The position numbers were made by a program, and so were the translations under genes. A DNA stretch of 8,870 nucleotides, taken from NCBI GenBank assembly GCA_003517915.1, contig DOZQ01000153.1, positions 5,606 to 14,475 on the forward strand, written 5' to 3'. The notes below the pieces were generated by a model. That model worked only from the letters and a program-made list of their open reading frames with translations, made no database searches and was not told where the DNA came from. Of this stretch, positions 1 through 6,506 are shown piece after piece (the stretch's first letter is position 1; every line of letters begins with the position of its first letter). The stretch comes from Oscillospiraceae bacterium (GTDB taxonomy: Bacteria; Bacillota; Clostridia; Oscillospirales; Acutalibacteraceae).

Positions 1-623
1 GGATCCTCGGCGTATTCAATCTCCGCCTCGGCCAGCGCGGTGTGGCATTCCGGGCACCAGTAAACCGGCTTTAGCCCCTTGTAGATATATCCTTTTTCGG
101 CCATTTTGCCGAAAACCTCAATCTGTTTGGCCTCAAATGCCGGCTTTAGGGTGATATAGGGGTTATTCCATTCACCGATAACGCCAAGCCGCTTAAACTG
201 ATTGGTCATCTGATCAACATAAAGCTCGGCAAATTCCCGGCAGATTTTTCTTATTTCCAAAGGCGACGCCGCTGTTTCGGAGTCCAGCCCCGCCTTTTTT
301 CGGGCTTTAAGCTCAATCGGCAGCCCGTGGCAGTCCCATCCGGGCACATAGGGAGCCTTAAATCCGGTCATATTTTTATATTTATTTATAAAATCCTTGA
401 GCACCTTGTTCATCGCCGTGCCCAAATGAATATCACCGTTGGCGTAGGGGGGTCCGTCGTGCAGCACAAAAAGCGGCTTACCCTCGTTTTTGCTAATTAG
501 AGTTTCATACAGCTCCATTTCTTCAAAATGCCTCAAAAAATCCGGCTCCCGCTGCGGCAGACCCGCCCGCATTGCGAAATCCGTTTTTGGCAGATTTAAG
601 GTTTTGTTATAATCCTGATTCAT
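1..623 (-). CDS. ileS: Isoleucine-tRNA ligase, N-terminal part (cut by window edge)
   Basis: Class I aminoacyl-tRNA synthetase that charges tRNA-Ile with isoleucine in the cytoplasm. I translated this partial gene by hand: 207 residues are visible, beginning [16 protein letters not shown], and the rest lies beyond base 1. The adenylate-binding signature is clear: [12 protein letters not shown] at about residues 58-69, with HLGT as the HIGH motif. [10 protein letters not shown] follows at about 95-104, and [15 protein letters not shown] lies near the cut end, as in bacterial IleS before the editing domain. The ATG at 621-623 is chosen because GAGGGGG (631-637) sits about 7 nt upstream. The gene follows divIVA, as in Bacillus. 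A promoter-like sequence and a large inverted repeat lie just upstream; no T-box consensus is visible in the gap. The family call is essentially certain; whether the whole protein is intact cannot be seen. Confidence 0.97.
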   Translation of the reverse strand, partial: MNQDYNKTLNLPKTDFAMRAGLPQREPDFLRHFEEMELYETLISKNEGKPLFVLHDGPPYANGDIHLGTAMNKVLKDFINKYKNMTGFKAPYVPGWDCHGLPIELKARKKAGLDSETAASPLEIRKICREFAELYVDQMTNQFKRLGVIGEWNNPYITLKPAFEAKQIEVFGKMAEKGYIYKGLKPVYWCPECHTALAEAEIEYAED

Positions 624-685
624 TGCCGTTCCCCCTCGTGTTGTGTTGAAGGTAATTTGTCCAATAAAATTGTTCTATATATGAA

Positions 686-714
686 GTTATGCGGCATATA
701 GAGCAAATTGACAA
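686..714 (-). promoter_or_regulatory. Candidate sigma-A promoter for ileS
   Basis: On the minus strand TTGTCA (709-714, 5 of 6 to the -35 consensus) and CATAAC (686-691, 4 of 6 to the -10) are separated by exactly 17 nt. Transcription would begin near 679, giving a leader of roughly 56 nt before the ileS ATG. The -35 box lies inside one arm of the 15-bp inverted repeat, and the -10 overlaps the lower stem. Seen as a pattern only; its activity is inferred. Confidence 0.45.
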
Positions 715-755
715 AATACGATCCGGGATTTGTCAATTTGCTCCAAGCCACATAA
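687..755 (-). repeat. Long inverted repeat / hairpin between divIVA and ileS
   Basis: GAGCAAATTGACAAA at 701-715 is matched perfectly by its reverse complement at 729-743, giving a 15-bp stem around a 13-nt loop (716-728). After a 5/3-nt internal loop the pairing resumes for 9 bp between 687-695 and 747-755, with one G-U pair if transcribed from the minus strand. No U-tract follows in the direction of transcription, so it is not a classical intrinsic terminator. It could be a dyad operator over the ileS promoter, an RNA processing or stabilising stem at the divIVA mRNA end, or a weak terminator. The structure is directly visible; its role is not. Confidence 0.8.
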
Positions 756-794
756 TCTTAAGAGTGCTTTTATCAAAGAAATTGCCCTAATATC

Positions 795-1796
795 TTATTT
801 GCTACGCTTTTTGAAAAAACCAAAGCCGGCGGCCTCGTCCTGCCGGTCACTTTTCGAGCCGTAGTCTCCGCCGAATTTCAGGCCGCTTTCCGTTTGCGGA
901 TCATCCTCGTCTTCCTCCACAACGACCCTGAACGCTTTTTTGCCTTCCTGCCGCACAGGATGTTTTTCCTCCTCGGGAGCCTCCTCTTCGGCGGGCTGTT
1001 CCGAGCCGCCGTCAAAGTCCTCTTCATCCTCAGGGATATCGTCTAGCGTATCAGGCTCGTCTATGTCGTAGTCTTCGTCCGTTTCCGGCTCAGACGCGCC
1101 TATCTCGTCGAGTTCGTCGGTTTGCGCAGCCATGTCGGAATCCTTCATAATCTCAGCTTTCTTAGCCTCGAATTCCTCCCTGGACTTTTCGGACGCGACG
1201 GTCGGGTCATTGGTGACCTCATTTGGGATAAGGGTTATCATCTCTACATGGGTCTTATATCTTGTAAGCAGGTTTGAGCGGAAGGAAGAGACCTCGGTTT
1301 TAAGCTTATTAAAGGCCTGCTGCTGACGGCTTACGCTGTCTACCGCGGCGGAGACCATGCGGTCAGTTTTTTCTTTTGTTTCGGCTGTCAGCCTGTCCGC
1401 GTTTTTACGGGTGGTGCGGGTCAGTTCTTCGGCGTTTTTAGTCGCCTTATTTATTGTCGCTTCGGACTTGGCGTTTGCCGCTGCAACCGTCTCGTCCGCG
1501 CGCTTTTGTGCGGAGGACTGCAGCATCTCGGCTTGCTCCTTGGCTTCCTTTACGACCTTATCCGCCATGCGCTGAGCGTTGAGCAGCGCCGTGTGGATGC
1601 TGTCCTCGTCCTTACGGTATTCCTCAATTTTATTTGCCAGAACATTCAGCTTTTCCAGCATTTCGTTGTTCTCTTTGTAAAGAGACTCGATGGTGGTGGC
1701 CAGCTCCTCTAAAAAACAGTCGACATCGAGCGGCTTATATCCGCCAATCGATGTTTTTTGAAACTCCATGTTCCTGATTTGAGTCGGCGTAAGCAT
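795..1796 (-). CDS. divIVA: DivIVA-family pole/septum coiled-coil protein with long acidic tail
   Basis: Peripheral membrane protein that recognises negatively curved membrane at poles and septa and recruits division or cell-wall factors. The ATG at 1794-1796 (333 aa) is preferred over the TTG-type start at 1868. It begins MLTPTQIRNMEF, the usual DivIVA opening, and has an AGGGGGA Shine-Dalgarno 6 nt upstream, whereas the longer form would run back into ylmH. Residues 1-60 hold the N-terminal domain, including GGYKPLDVDCFLEEL. Residues about 31-190 form an Ala/Lys/Glu-rich coiled coil. Residues about 225-300 are an extremely acidic, disordered-looking stretch, and the C-terminus is basic (FFKKRSK). 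Bacillus DivIVA is about half this length; the excess is in the coiled coil and tail. It lies 49 bp after ylmH and upstream of ileS, the conserved order. Family call is secure; the tail's role is unknown. Confidence 0.95.
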   Translation of the reverse strand: MLTPTQIRNMEFQKTSIGGYKPLDVDCFLEELATTIESLYKENNEMLEKLNVLANKIEEYRKDEDSIHTALLNAQRMADKVVKEAKEQAEMLQSSAQKRADETVAAANAKSEATINKATKNAEELTRTTRKNADRLTAETKEKTDRMVSAAVDSVSRQQQAFNKLKTEVSSFRSNLLTRYKTHVEMITLIPNEVTNDPTVASEKSREEFEAKKAEIMKDSDMAAQTDELDEIGASEPETDEDYDIDEPDTLDDIPEDEEDFDGGSEQPAEEEAPEEEKHPVRQEGKKAFRVVVEEDEDDPQTESGLKFGGDYGSKSDRQDEAAGFGFFKKRSK

Positions 1797-1845
1797 TCCG
1801 CATCCCCCTAAAATTTTTATAATACCTTTTTTCTGTTTATGTTTG

Positions 1846-2598
1846 TCATATATATTTACGCGCTGCAAGCCTGATCCGGTCTTTTTTGGTTTTGCTGCTC
1901 AAATCGTCCAAGATATATTTCCCAAAACCTCTGACCGATATGACGTCGCCGTTTTTAAGCTTGGCGCTTATATTTGTCTCTGTCTGAAATCCACGCTTCA
2001 CGAATCCGCTTTTTATAAGCTCGGTGCTGTGTGCCCGGCCGGCGCCGGTAAGCGCACTTACCACACAGTCCAGCCGTTCGGATGCGGCGGTTGCAGTTAC
2101 GGCTTTAAAACGATCTTTTTCCGGCAGTTTTTCCGGCGCTCCCGGCAAAACAGTCACTCCAACGCCGCCTATTTTGCTAAGCTGAGAATCCACATACGAA
2201 AAAACCGGCTCAAGCAGGAACAAAACGGCGGTTCCCTCGCCGCAGAGTATATCCCCCACAGACTTGCGCTCGATTCCGAGCGACAAAAGCGAACCCAAAA
2301 AATCCCGGTGGGAAAGCGGATACTCAAAAAGCCAGTTCACCGTTAAGGCTCTCACCGGGAAAGCCTCGTCTTTCGGCGTTTCGCCGTCTGGGAAAATACC
2401 CAGCACCCGGCGCTCCGCTTTGGTATATCCACCGAAAAGCGCCGCGTTTTGGCGGTGTCCAGCCAAATATGTACCGCAAAGCTCGCATTCAGCTCCGTCT
2501 AAAAAGCCGATAAAATGAGGCGTGTTGCGCCTGCGGACAATCTCTAAAGCATCGCCGATTCGGGAGATAAGAAAATCCCGCTGTTCGTAAGAAGCCAT
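1846..2598 (-). CDS. ylmH: YlmH-family S4-domain RNA-binding protein
   Basis: A 250-aa protein of the YlmH family, close in length to the Bacillus protein (about 257 aa). The conserved centre LSHRDFLGSLLSLGIERKS lies at about residues 95-113. A C-terminal S4 RNA-binding domain spans about 174-235 (RLDCVVSALTGAGRAHS onward, then LKNGDVISVRGFGKY). YlmH was long known only as a division-cluster gene; work in Bacillus has linked it to ribosome-associated quality control, so a role on stalled large ribosomal subunits is plausible here by homology. The ATG at 2596-2598 lies only 5 nt after the sepF stop, and I see no good Shine-Dalgarno before it. Translation is therefore probably coupled to sepF. 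It is followed by divIVA after 49 bp. Confidence 0.93.
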   Translation of the reverse strand: MASYEQRDFLISRIGDALEIVRRRNTPHFIGFLDGAECELCGTYLAGHRQNAALFGGYTKAERRVLGIFPDGETPKDEAFPVRALTVNWLFEYPLSHRDFLGSLLSLGIERKSVGDILCGEGTAVLFLLEPVFSYVDSQLSKIGGVGVTVLPGAPEKLPEKDRFKAVTATAASERLDCVVSALTGAGRAHSTELIKSGFVKRGFQTETNISAKLKNGDVISVRGFGKYILDDLSSKTKKDRIRLAARKYI

Positions 2599-2603
2599 GA
2601 AGG

Positions 2604-3107
2604 CTAAATATAAAGCCCGCTGCTTTCCAGTTCGTCCATGAGCAGATCGCCCATGATATCAACATTGAAGGGCGTGATGATAAAGGTGCTGTTCGCTACC
2701 CTTTTGAGCTGGCCGTTATTCGCGTAAGCGACACCGCTCAAAAAATCGACCAGCCTGCGCGCGATTTCCTTACCGCAGGATTCAAGGTTGACCACTACTG
2801 TTCTCTTCGCGTTCAGATGGTCGGCGATTGACGGCGCGTCGTCAAAGCGTTCGGGCTTGACAAGCACAACCTGTAACTGAGTCGTGGCATGAATGTTTAC
2901 AACCTTGTTGCGCTGCTGGGTATCGCCGTAGTGCTGCGGCGCGCTCTGGCGCGGGGGCGGGGAGGGCTCGTAGCTGTCCTCCTGTTTCCGGCTGCCGTAC
3001 TGGTCATCGTAGGAGTCGTCGTATTGCTCTTCCTCCGGCAGATATTCATCATATTCTTCCTCGGGCGGCACACTCATTATGTTCTTGATCTTGTCCATAA
3101 AACTCAT
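2604..3107 (-). CDS. sepF: Cell division protein SepF
   Basis: Cytoplasmic membrane-associated partner of FtsZ that tethers and bundles FtsZ filaments at the division site. I choose the ATG at 3105-3107 (167 aa; MSFMDKIKNIM) over the TTG at 3174-3176. The shorter form begins with the short amphipathic helix expected for SepF membrane binding, and AGGAG lies 11 nt upstream. Residues about 14-65 form a linker rich in Glu, Asp and Tyr, then Pro and Gln. Residues about 67-160 are the SepF (DUF552) core: KVVNIHATTQLQVVLVKPER, then TVVVNLESCGKEIARRLVDF, then GQLKRVANSTFIITPFNV. Length is slightly above the Bacillus protein (about 150 aa). It follows yggS after 69 bp and precedes ylmH by 5 nt; ylmG, which usually sits between them in Bacillus, is absent. 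Confidence 0.96.
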   Translation of the reverse strand: MSFMDKIKNIMSVPPEEEYDEYLPEEEQYDDSYDDQYGSRKQEDSYEPSPPPRQSAPQHYGDTQQRNKVVNIHATTQLQVVLVKPERFDDAPSIADHLNAKRTVVVNLESCGKEIARRLVDFLSGVAYANNGQLKRVANSTFIITPFNVDIMGDLLMDELESSGLYI

Positions 3108-3176
3108 CTCAATATACACTCCTGTCTTTGCTGCCGGGCAGAATTTTTTTCTGTCTTGTGAAAAAGCTGTCGGCAA

Positions 3177-3914
3177 TTATATACGCGCCCCAAAAAGCGC
3201 GGAACCGATGCGGACTATATTTGCCCCTTCTTTGACCGCCTGCTCATAGTCGGATGACATACCCATTGAAAGATATTCAATAGTTCTATTATCTGTTTTT
3301 TCACACTTAATGTCAATAAACAGTTTGTTAAGATGGATAAAAAACTTGTTTATTTGGGCAACATTACTACAAATCGGCGGAATAGACATGATTCCTTTAA
3401 CGGTTATCCCTTTAAGTGTGGAGATTTCATACAATCTTTCCTTGAGCTCTTCGGGGAAAAAGCCGGATTTGCTGTTTTCTTTGCCGATATTTACCTCCAA
3501 AAGTATATCTGTGGAAATCCCCGCGTCGAAGCTCCTTTTTGATATTTCCTGTGCCAAGCGTACGGAATCGACCGATTCTATCATATTCACCCTGCCGATT
3601 ATCTGTCGCACCTTATTGGTCTGCAAATGTCCTATAAAGTGAAATCCGGACAGTCCTTCCCGCTCTATCTCGTCATATTTTGAAAGCAGCTCTTGCACGC
3701 GGTTTTCACCTATGGCGGTGACTCCCAGGCCGATCACATGGTTTATAAGCGCGGCCGGAACGGTTTTAGTCGCCGCGAGCAGCATAATCTCACCGGGGTT
3801 TCTGCCCGAGCTCTTTGCCGCGGCGGCGATTTTTTCGGTAATAAGCCTATAATTCGCCTCTATTTGTTTTTTGCGCTGTTCCAGATATTCGTCACCTGAC
3901 AATCTTCCCGTCAT
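3177..3914 (-). CDS. ylmE: YggS/YlmE-family pyridoxal phosphate homeostasis protein
   Basis: Cytoplasmic PLP-binding protein with an alanine-racemase-like TIM barrel and no known substrate turnover; the family keeps vitamin B6 and amino/keto acid pools balanced. The 245-aa protein shows the PLP lysine in LLAATKT (Lys50), then IGENRVQE (68-75), HFIGHLQTNKVRQ (92-104), SMGMSSDYEQA (216-226) and VRIGSALFG (234-242), the full family pattern. The ATG at 3912-3914 is chosen because GAGGGG lies 10 nt upstream; an in-frame TTG at 3935 is weaker. The gene starts 23 bp inside the end of the adaptor gene, so the two are probably translationally coupled. The segment at roughly 3260-3560 is noticeably more AT-rich than its neighbours, but the reading frame and motifs are intact. 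Confidence 0.95.
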   Translation of the reverse strand: MTGRLSGDEYLEQRKKQIEANYRLITEKIAAAAKSSGRNPGEIMLLAATKTVPAALINHVIGLGVTAIGENRVQELLSKYDEIEREGLSGFHFIGHLQTNKVRQIIGRVNMIESVDSVRLAQEISKRSFDAGISTDILLEVNIGKENSKSGFFPEELKERLYEISTLKGITVKGIMSIPPICSNVAQINKFFIHLNKLFIDIKCEKTDNRTIEYLSMGMSSDYEQAVKEGANIVRIGSALFGARI

Positions 3915-5103
3915 ACAGGTCTTTCCCCTCCACAATTATCTCGTCAAACAGATGCAGTCCGTTTTCCGACGGCTCTGCCTGCCCGCATATGACATATCCG
4001 TCGCCGGTATACAGTACCTCCACGGGACAAAAGCGCGTTTCGGCACCCTTTACCAGATAAACTCCCCGCACGTCGTCCATAAACCTGACCGCCCGGCTGT
4101 TGACCCTGATCCCCGAAAACGCATTCTTAACAATGTCAATAAGCCGGCTGCGCATTCCGGCAAGTTCACTGTTCATTTGATCGCATTTAAAAATTACCAG
4201 CGCATCTTCATCCGCCCCGTAGGTCTTCACCTCCGCTACCGTCGCCGGCAGCTCGTCCAGCGTTGCCGCATTGAGCTTTAGGGTATATTCCTGTCCGCGA
4301 GAAAAACCCGACGCGGCCGCGAAATCAGTCACGCAGGCGATATGCCACTCGTAGTCTTCCACAAGTTTGCCTATTACCCGGTCGCTGTCCAAATCCATGC
4401 CCGCCTGAAGACTGAGTATACGCTCAGGCGTAAGCTCCGAAATATCTCCGGGCTCGACAAGGCTCTCAAAGCCGTCGGCCTCTCTTATAAAATAGCCCGA
4501 CGACGGCGTGACGATTCGCTCAAGGCACTCGCCGGACTGTGAGGCCAGGCTCTCTTTTTCCGCGCGCAGGGAATCAAGGCGTGCGGAATATCCGCTCGGG
4601 TCCCCGGTTACCATCTGCCGCCGGTTCATGTATCCGTAAATTTCGGACTTTACATCCTGTATCCCCGCGAAATCCCCCGCGTCCACCCTGTCGAGCAGCG
4701 AAATAAACGATTTTGAAAGCTCTCCTCCCAGCACCTCAAGATCGGCTTGAGCCGAGCTTTGCTCTATAAGCTCCTCAGTCTGCTTTATTTCTTCTTCAAG
4801 CCGCGCGGCCTGAGCCTTTGCCGATGCCGCCCGCTCACTTAAATAGATTTCCGCTATAACTCCGCCCTTGGCGACCTTGCCGCCGTCGGTCAGATTATAA
4901 TTGCGATATCCATCGGCGGAAGAGTAGATTATCTGCTCGCGCCTTATAAAATAGCTTTGTGCGGGCACTTTATCGTACGCGGTGTAGGCAAGAGCCATTT
5001 CAGTTCTGATGCGCGCGTTGTTCACGGTGTAAAACTGATAGCCCACATACGCCGCCAGCAGCACGGCGATAAGCGCCGTAAGAATACGGTAACCGATTTT
5101 CAT
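3892..5103 (-). CDS. HlyD-like membrane-anchored adaptor (putative membrane fusion protein)
   Basis: A 403-aa protein with a short basic N-terminus and one hydrophobic segment (about residues 8-23, LTALIAVLLAAYVGYQ) that should anchor it with the bulk outside the membrane. Residues about 45-90 resemble the first half of a biotinyl/lipoyl-like barrel (SADGYRNYNLTDGGKVAKG then GGVIAEIYLSE). Residues about 90-200 are helical and partly coiled coil. Residues about 198-225 resemble the second half of the barrel (TPSSGYFIREADGFESLVEP). Beta-rich domains follow to the end. This is the HlyD/RND-adaptor layout, but no ABC or MFS exporter lies in the window, so the partner and substrate are unknown. 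The ATG at 5101-5103 has AAAGGAG 6 nt upstream. I recall genes of this type beside yggS-sepF in Clostridia, which hints at an envelope or division-related role. That is inference. Confidence 0.78.
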   Translation of the reverse strand: MKIGYRILTALIAVLLAAYVGYQFYTVNNARIRTEMALAYTAYDKVPAQSYFIRREQIIYSSADGYRNYNLTDGGKVAKGGVIAEIYLSERAASAKAQAARLEEEIKQTEELIEQSSAQADLEVLGGELSKSFISLLDRVDAGDFAGIQDVKSEIYGYMNRRQMVTGDPSGYSARLDSLRAEKESLASQSGECLERIVTPSSGYFIREADGFESLVEPGDISELTPERILSLQAGMDLDSDRVIGKLVEDYEWHIACVTDFAAASGFSRGQEYTLKLNAATLDELPATVAEVKTYGADEDALVIFKCDQMNSELAGMRSRLIDIVKNAFSGIRVNSRAVRFMDDVRGVYLVKGAETRFCPVEVLYTGDGYVICGQAEPSENGLHLFDEIIVEGKDLYDGKIVR

Positions 5104-5170
5104 GCTTTTCTCCTTTGGACACCTTCCGGCGGCGGTTTACAAGGCGGCCTTTGGCCGTACAGCCGTCCGG

Positions 5171-5416
5171 CTATGCCTGATTTTCGGGGAGCTTGGTTTC
5201 CAGCAGGGGAATTTCCCTGGCCGGGATAATTGTGGAAATCGCGTGCTTGTACACCAGATTCTGCTTGCCGTCACCATCCAAAATCACGGTGAAATTGTCA
5301 AAGCCCTTTACCACGCCCTTGAACTGAAAGCCGTTGGTCAAATAGATGGTAAGCGGTGTTTTGTTTCTTCTCGCCACATTGAGAAAGGTATCCTGAAGAT
5401 TAAGCGCGTTTGCCAT
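5171..5416 (-). CDS. hfq: RNA chaperone Hfq
   Basis: Sm-like protein that forms hexamer rings and binds U-rich small RNAs and A-rich mRNA segments. The 81-aa form starting [13 protein letters not shown] at 5414-5416 is chosen over an upstream start at 5452, because GGAGG sits 8 nt before it and the sequence then matches the family start. The Sm1 motif covers about residues 22-50 ([20 protein letters not shown] onward), and Sm2 contains LVYKHAIST (54-62). Proximal-face residues Gln8, Phe42, Lys57 and His58 are in place. The tail is short, as in Firmicutes Hfq, unlike the long enterobacterial tail. It follows miaA by 109 bp, a widely conserved pairing, and a candidate extended -10 promoter lies in that gap. 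The adaptor gene follows after 67 bp. Confidence 0.97.
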   Translation of the reverse strand: MANALNLQDTFLNVARRNKTPLTIYLTNGFQFKGVVKGFDNFTVILDGDGKQNLVYKHAISTIIPAREIPLLETKLPENQA

Positions 5417-5500
5417 TTTAACTTCCTCCACTTCTGACAGACACGGCCTCATACGGGCACAATTTCAGTCCGCGGGCCTGTCCTCAGTATTTTTATATAA

Positions 5501-5509
5501 AGTATATCA
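5501..5509 (-). promoter_or_regulatory. Candidate extended -10 promoter for hfq
   Basis: The minus strand reads TGATATACT at 5501-5509, an extended -10 (TGN followed by TATACT, 5 of 6 to consensus). No recognisable -35 lies 16-18 nt upstream, which extended -10 promoters can tolerate. The start point would be about 75-80 nt before the hfq ATG. The surroundings at 5490-5506 are an AT-rich island in otherwise GC-richer sequence. The match is short and functional use is inferred. Confidence 0.35.
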
Positions 5510-5525
5510 CTGCCGGCGTGTCGCA

Positions 5526-6506
5526 TTATGCATTATTCCCCAATATTCCGAGCGCGGTTTTCTCGATTTCTTTTTCACTCAGGTTATCTATCGCCAAAGG
5601 CGTTAAATAATCCGCGTGTGAAAACCATGTCATCTGACGTTTGGCATAGCGTCTCGTTTGGGTTTTAAGTTCTATGGCTGCCTGCTCCAGCGTGATCTTA
5701 CCCTCAAAATAAGGAATAAACTCTTTATAGCCTATGGCCTGTGCGGCGGTTTTGCATGGGTTCGCCTGCATTATCCTCAGTGCTTCGTTTGCAATTCCGG
5801 CTTTAAGCATTTCATCCACCCGGCGTTCTATACGCCCGTACAAAGTCTGCCGGTCTTTAAAATATAACAGCACGCCCTTCGACTCAAATTCCGGAGGAAT
5901 TTCTCTTGAGCGCCGCACGTGCTCGCTCATGGGTATGCCGGTAAGCTCATATAATTCCAGCGCCCTTATGATCCGTCCCATATTGTTTGGATGCAGCCGC
6001 ACCGCCGCCGTAGGATCAACCGATTCCAGCCGCCGCCAAAGATGTTCGTTGCCGTGTTCCTTCGCTTCATGCGCCAGCCGCTCACGCAGGGCTTCATCCC
6101 GCCTTGCTTCGGCAAATCGGATTCCGGCCGCCAGCGAGCTTATATACAGCCCGGTACCCCCCGTAACAATCGGCAAAACCCCGCGCACGTGCATATCGGC
6201 TATAAGCTCCCTGGCGGCGGCAAGATACTCCGCCACCGAAAATTCCTGTGACACCGAAAGAAAATCCATAAGATGATGCGGTACTCCCTGCCGTTCCTCC
6301 GGAGAGGGCTTAGCGGTGGAGATGTTCATCTCTTTATATATTTGCATCGAATCGGCCGAAATGATCTCTCCGCCGAGACGCTTCGCGATAGCTATGGCCA
6401 AGCGGGTCTTTCCCGCTGCCGTCGGCCCCGCGACGACAAGCACGGGTTTTTTTTGATTACTGTATTCTGCCAAACTGTTTTTCGATCTCCTTTTTACCGA
6501 GCTCAT
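5526..6506 (-). CDS. miaA: tRNA dimethylallyltransferase (tRNA A37 prenylation)
   Basis: Transfers a dimethylallyl group to N6 of adenosine 37 in tRNAs that read UNN codons, the first step towards ms2i6A. Residues numbered from the ATG at 6504-6506 (326 aa): P-loop GPTAAGKT (27-34), ISADSMQIYK (49-58), HHLMDF (77-82), VTGGTGLY (114-121), RIIRALELYE (178-187), AAQAIGYKE (254-262) and QTRRYAKRQMTWF (283-295), all in family order. The ATG overlaps the end of mutL by 50 bp and has no clear Shine-Dalgarno. An in-frame TTG at 6471-6473 would give a more usual N-terminus, but its AAGGAG is 13 nt away. The true start is therefore uncertain, while translational coupling to mutL seems likely. An A8 run at 6447-6454 falls in codons 18-20. 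hfq follows. Confidence 0.95.
   Translation of the reverse strand: MSSVKRRSKNSLAEYSNQKKPVLVVAGPTAAGKTRLAIAIAKRLGGEIISADSMQIYKEMNISTAKPSPEERQGVPHHLMDFLSVSQEFSVAEYLAAARELIADMHVRGVLPIVTGGTGLYISSLAAGIRFAEARRDEALRERLAHEAKEHGNEHLWRRLESVDPTAAVRLHPNNMGRIIRALELYELTGIPMSEHVRRSREIPPEFESKGVLLYFKDRQTLYGRIERRVDEMLKAGIANEALRIMQANPCKTAAQAIGYKEFIPYFEGKITLEQAAIELKTQTRRYAKRQMTWFSHADYLTPLAIDNLSEKEIEKTALGILGNNA

Noticed and set aside
1..6. GGATCC at the first base, suggesting a cloning junction.
   Set aside because: The ileS frame reads through it naturally (AEIEYAED); a BamHI site at the edge may be coincidence or the end of a deposited fragment, and carries no biology.
1797..1868. N-terminal extension of DivIVA to 1868.
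   Set aside because: It would overlap ylmH and precede the canonical MLTPTQIRN start, which has a strong ribosome binding site.
1843..2346. Plus-strand open frames of 60-180 codons across the window, for example 1843-2346, 5734-6276 and 6931-7434.
   Set aside because: All lie opposite well-supported minus-strand genes, have low-complexity or Cys/Arg-rich translations with no recognisable domain, and lack convincing ribosome binding sites.
3108..3176. N-terminal extension of SepF from the TTG at 3174-3176.
   Set aside because: The extension has no family similarity, and the ATG at 3107 starts with the expected membrane helix and has a Shine-Dalgarno.
5145..5157. CGGCC-TTT-GGCCG hairpin between hfq and the adaptor gene as a terminator.
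   Set aside because: The stem is only 5 bp, the flanks do not pair, and no T-tract follows on either strand.
5417..5525. Small RNA or leader peptide in the miaA-hfq gap.
   Set aside because: Apart from the promoter-like TGATATACT I see no ORF with a start and Shine-Dalgarno, no long stem and no terminator.
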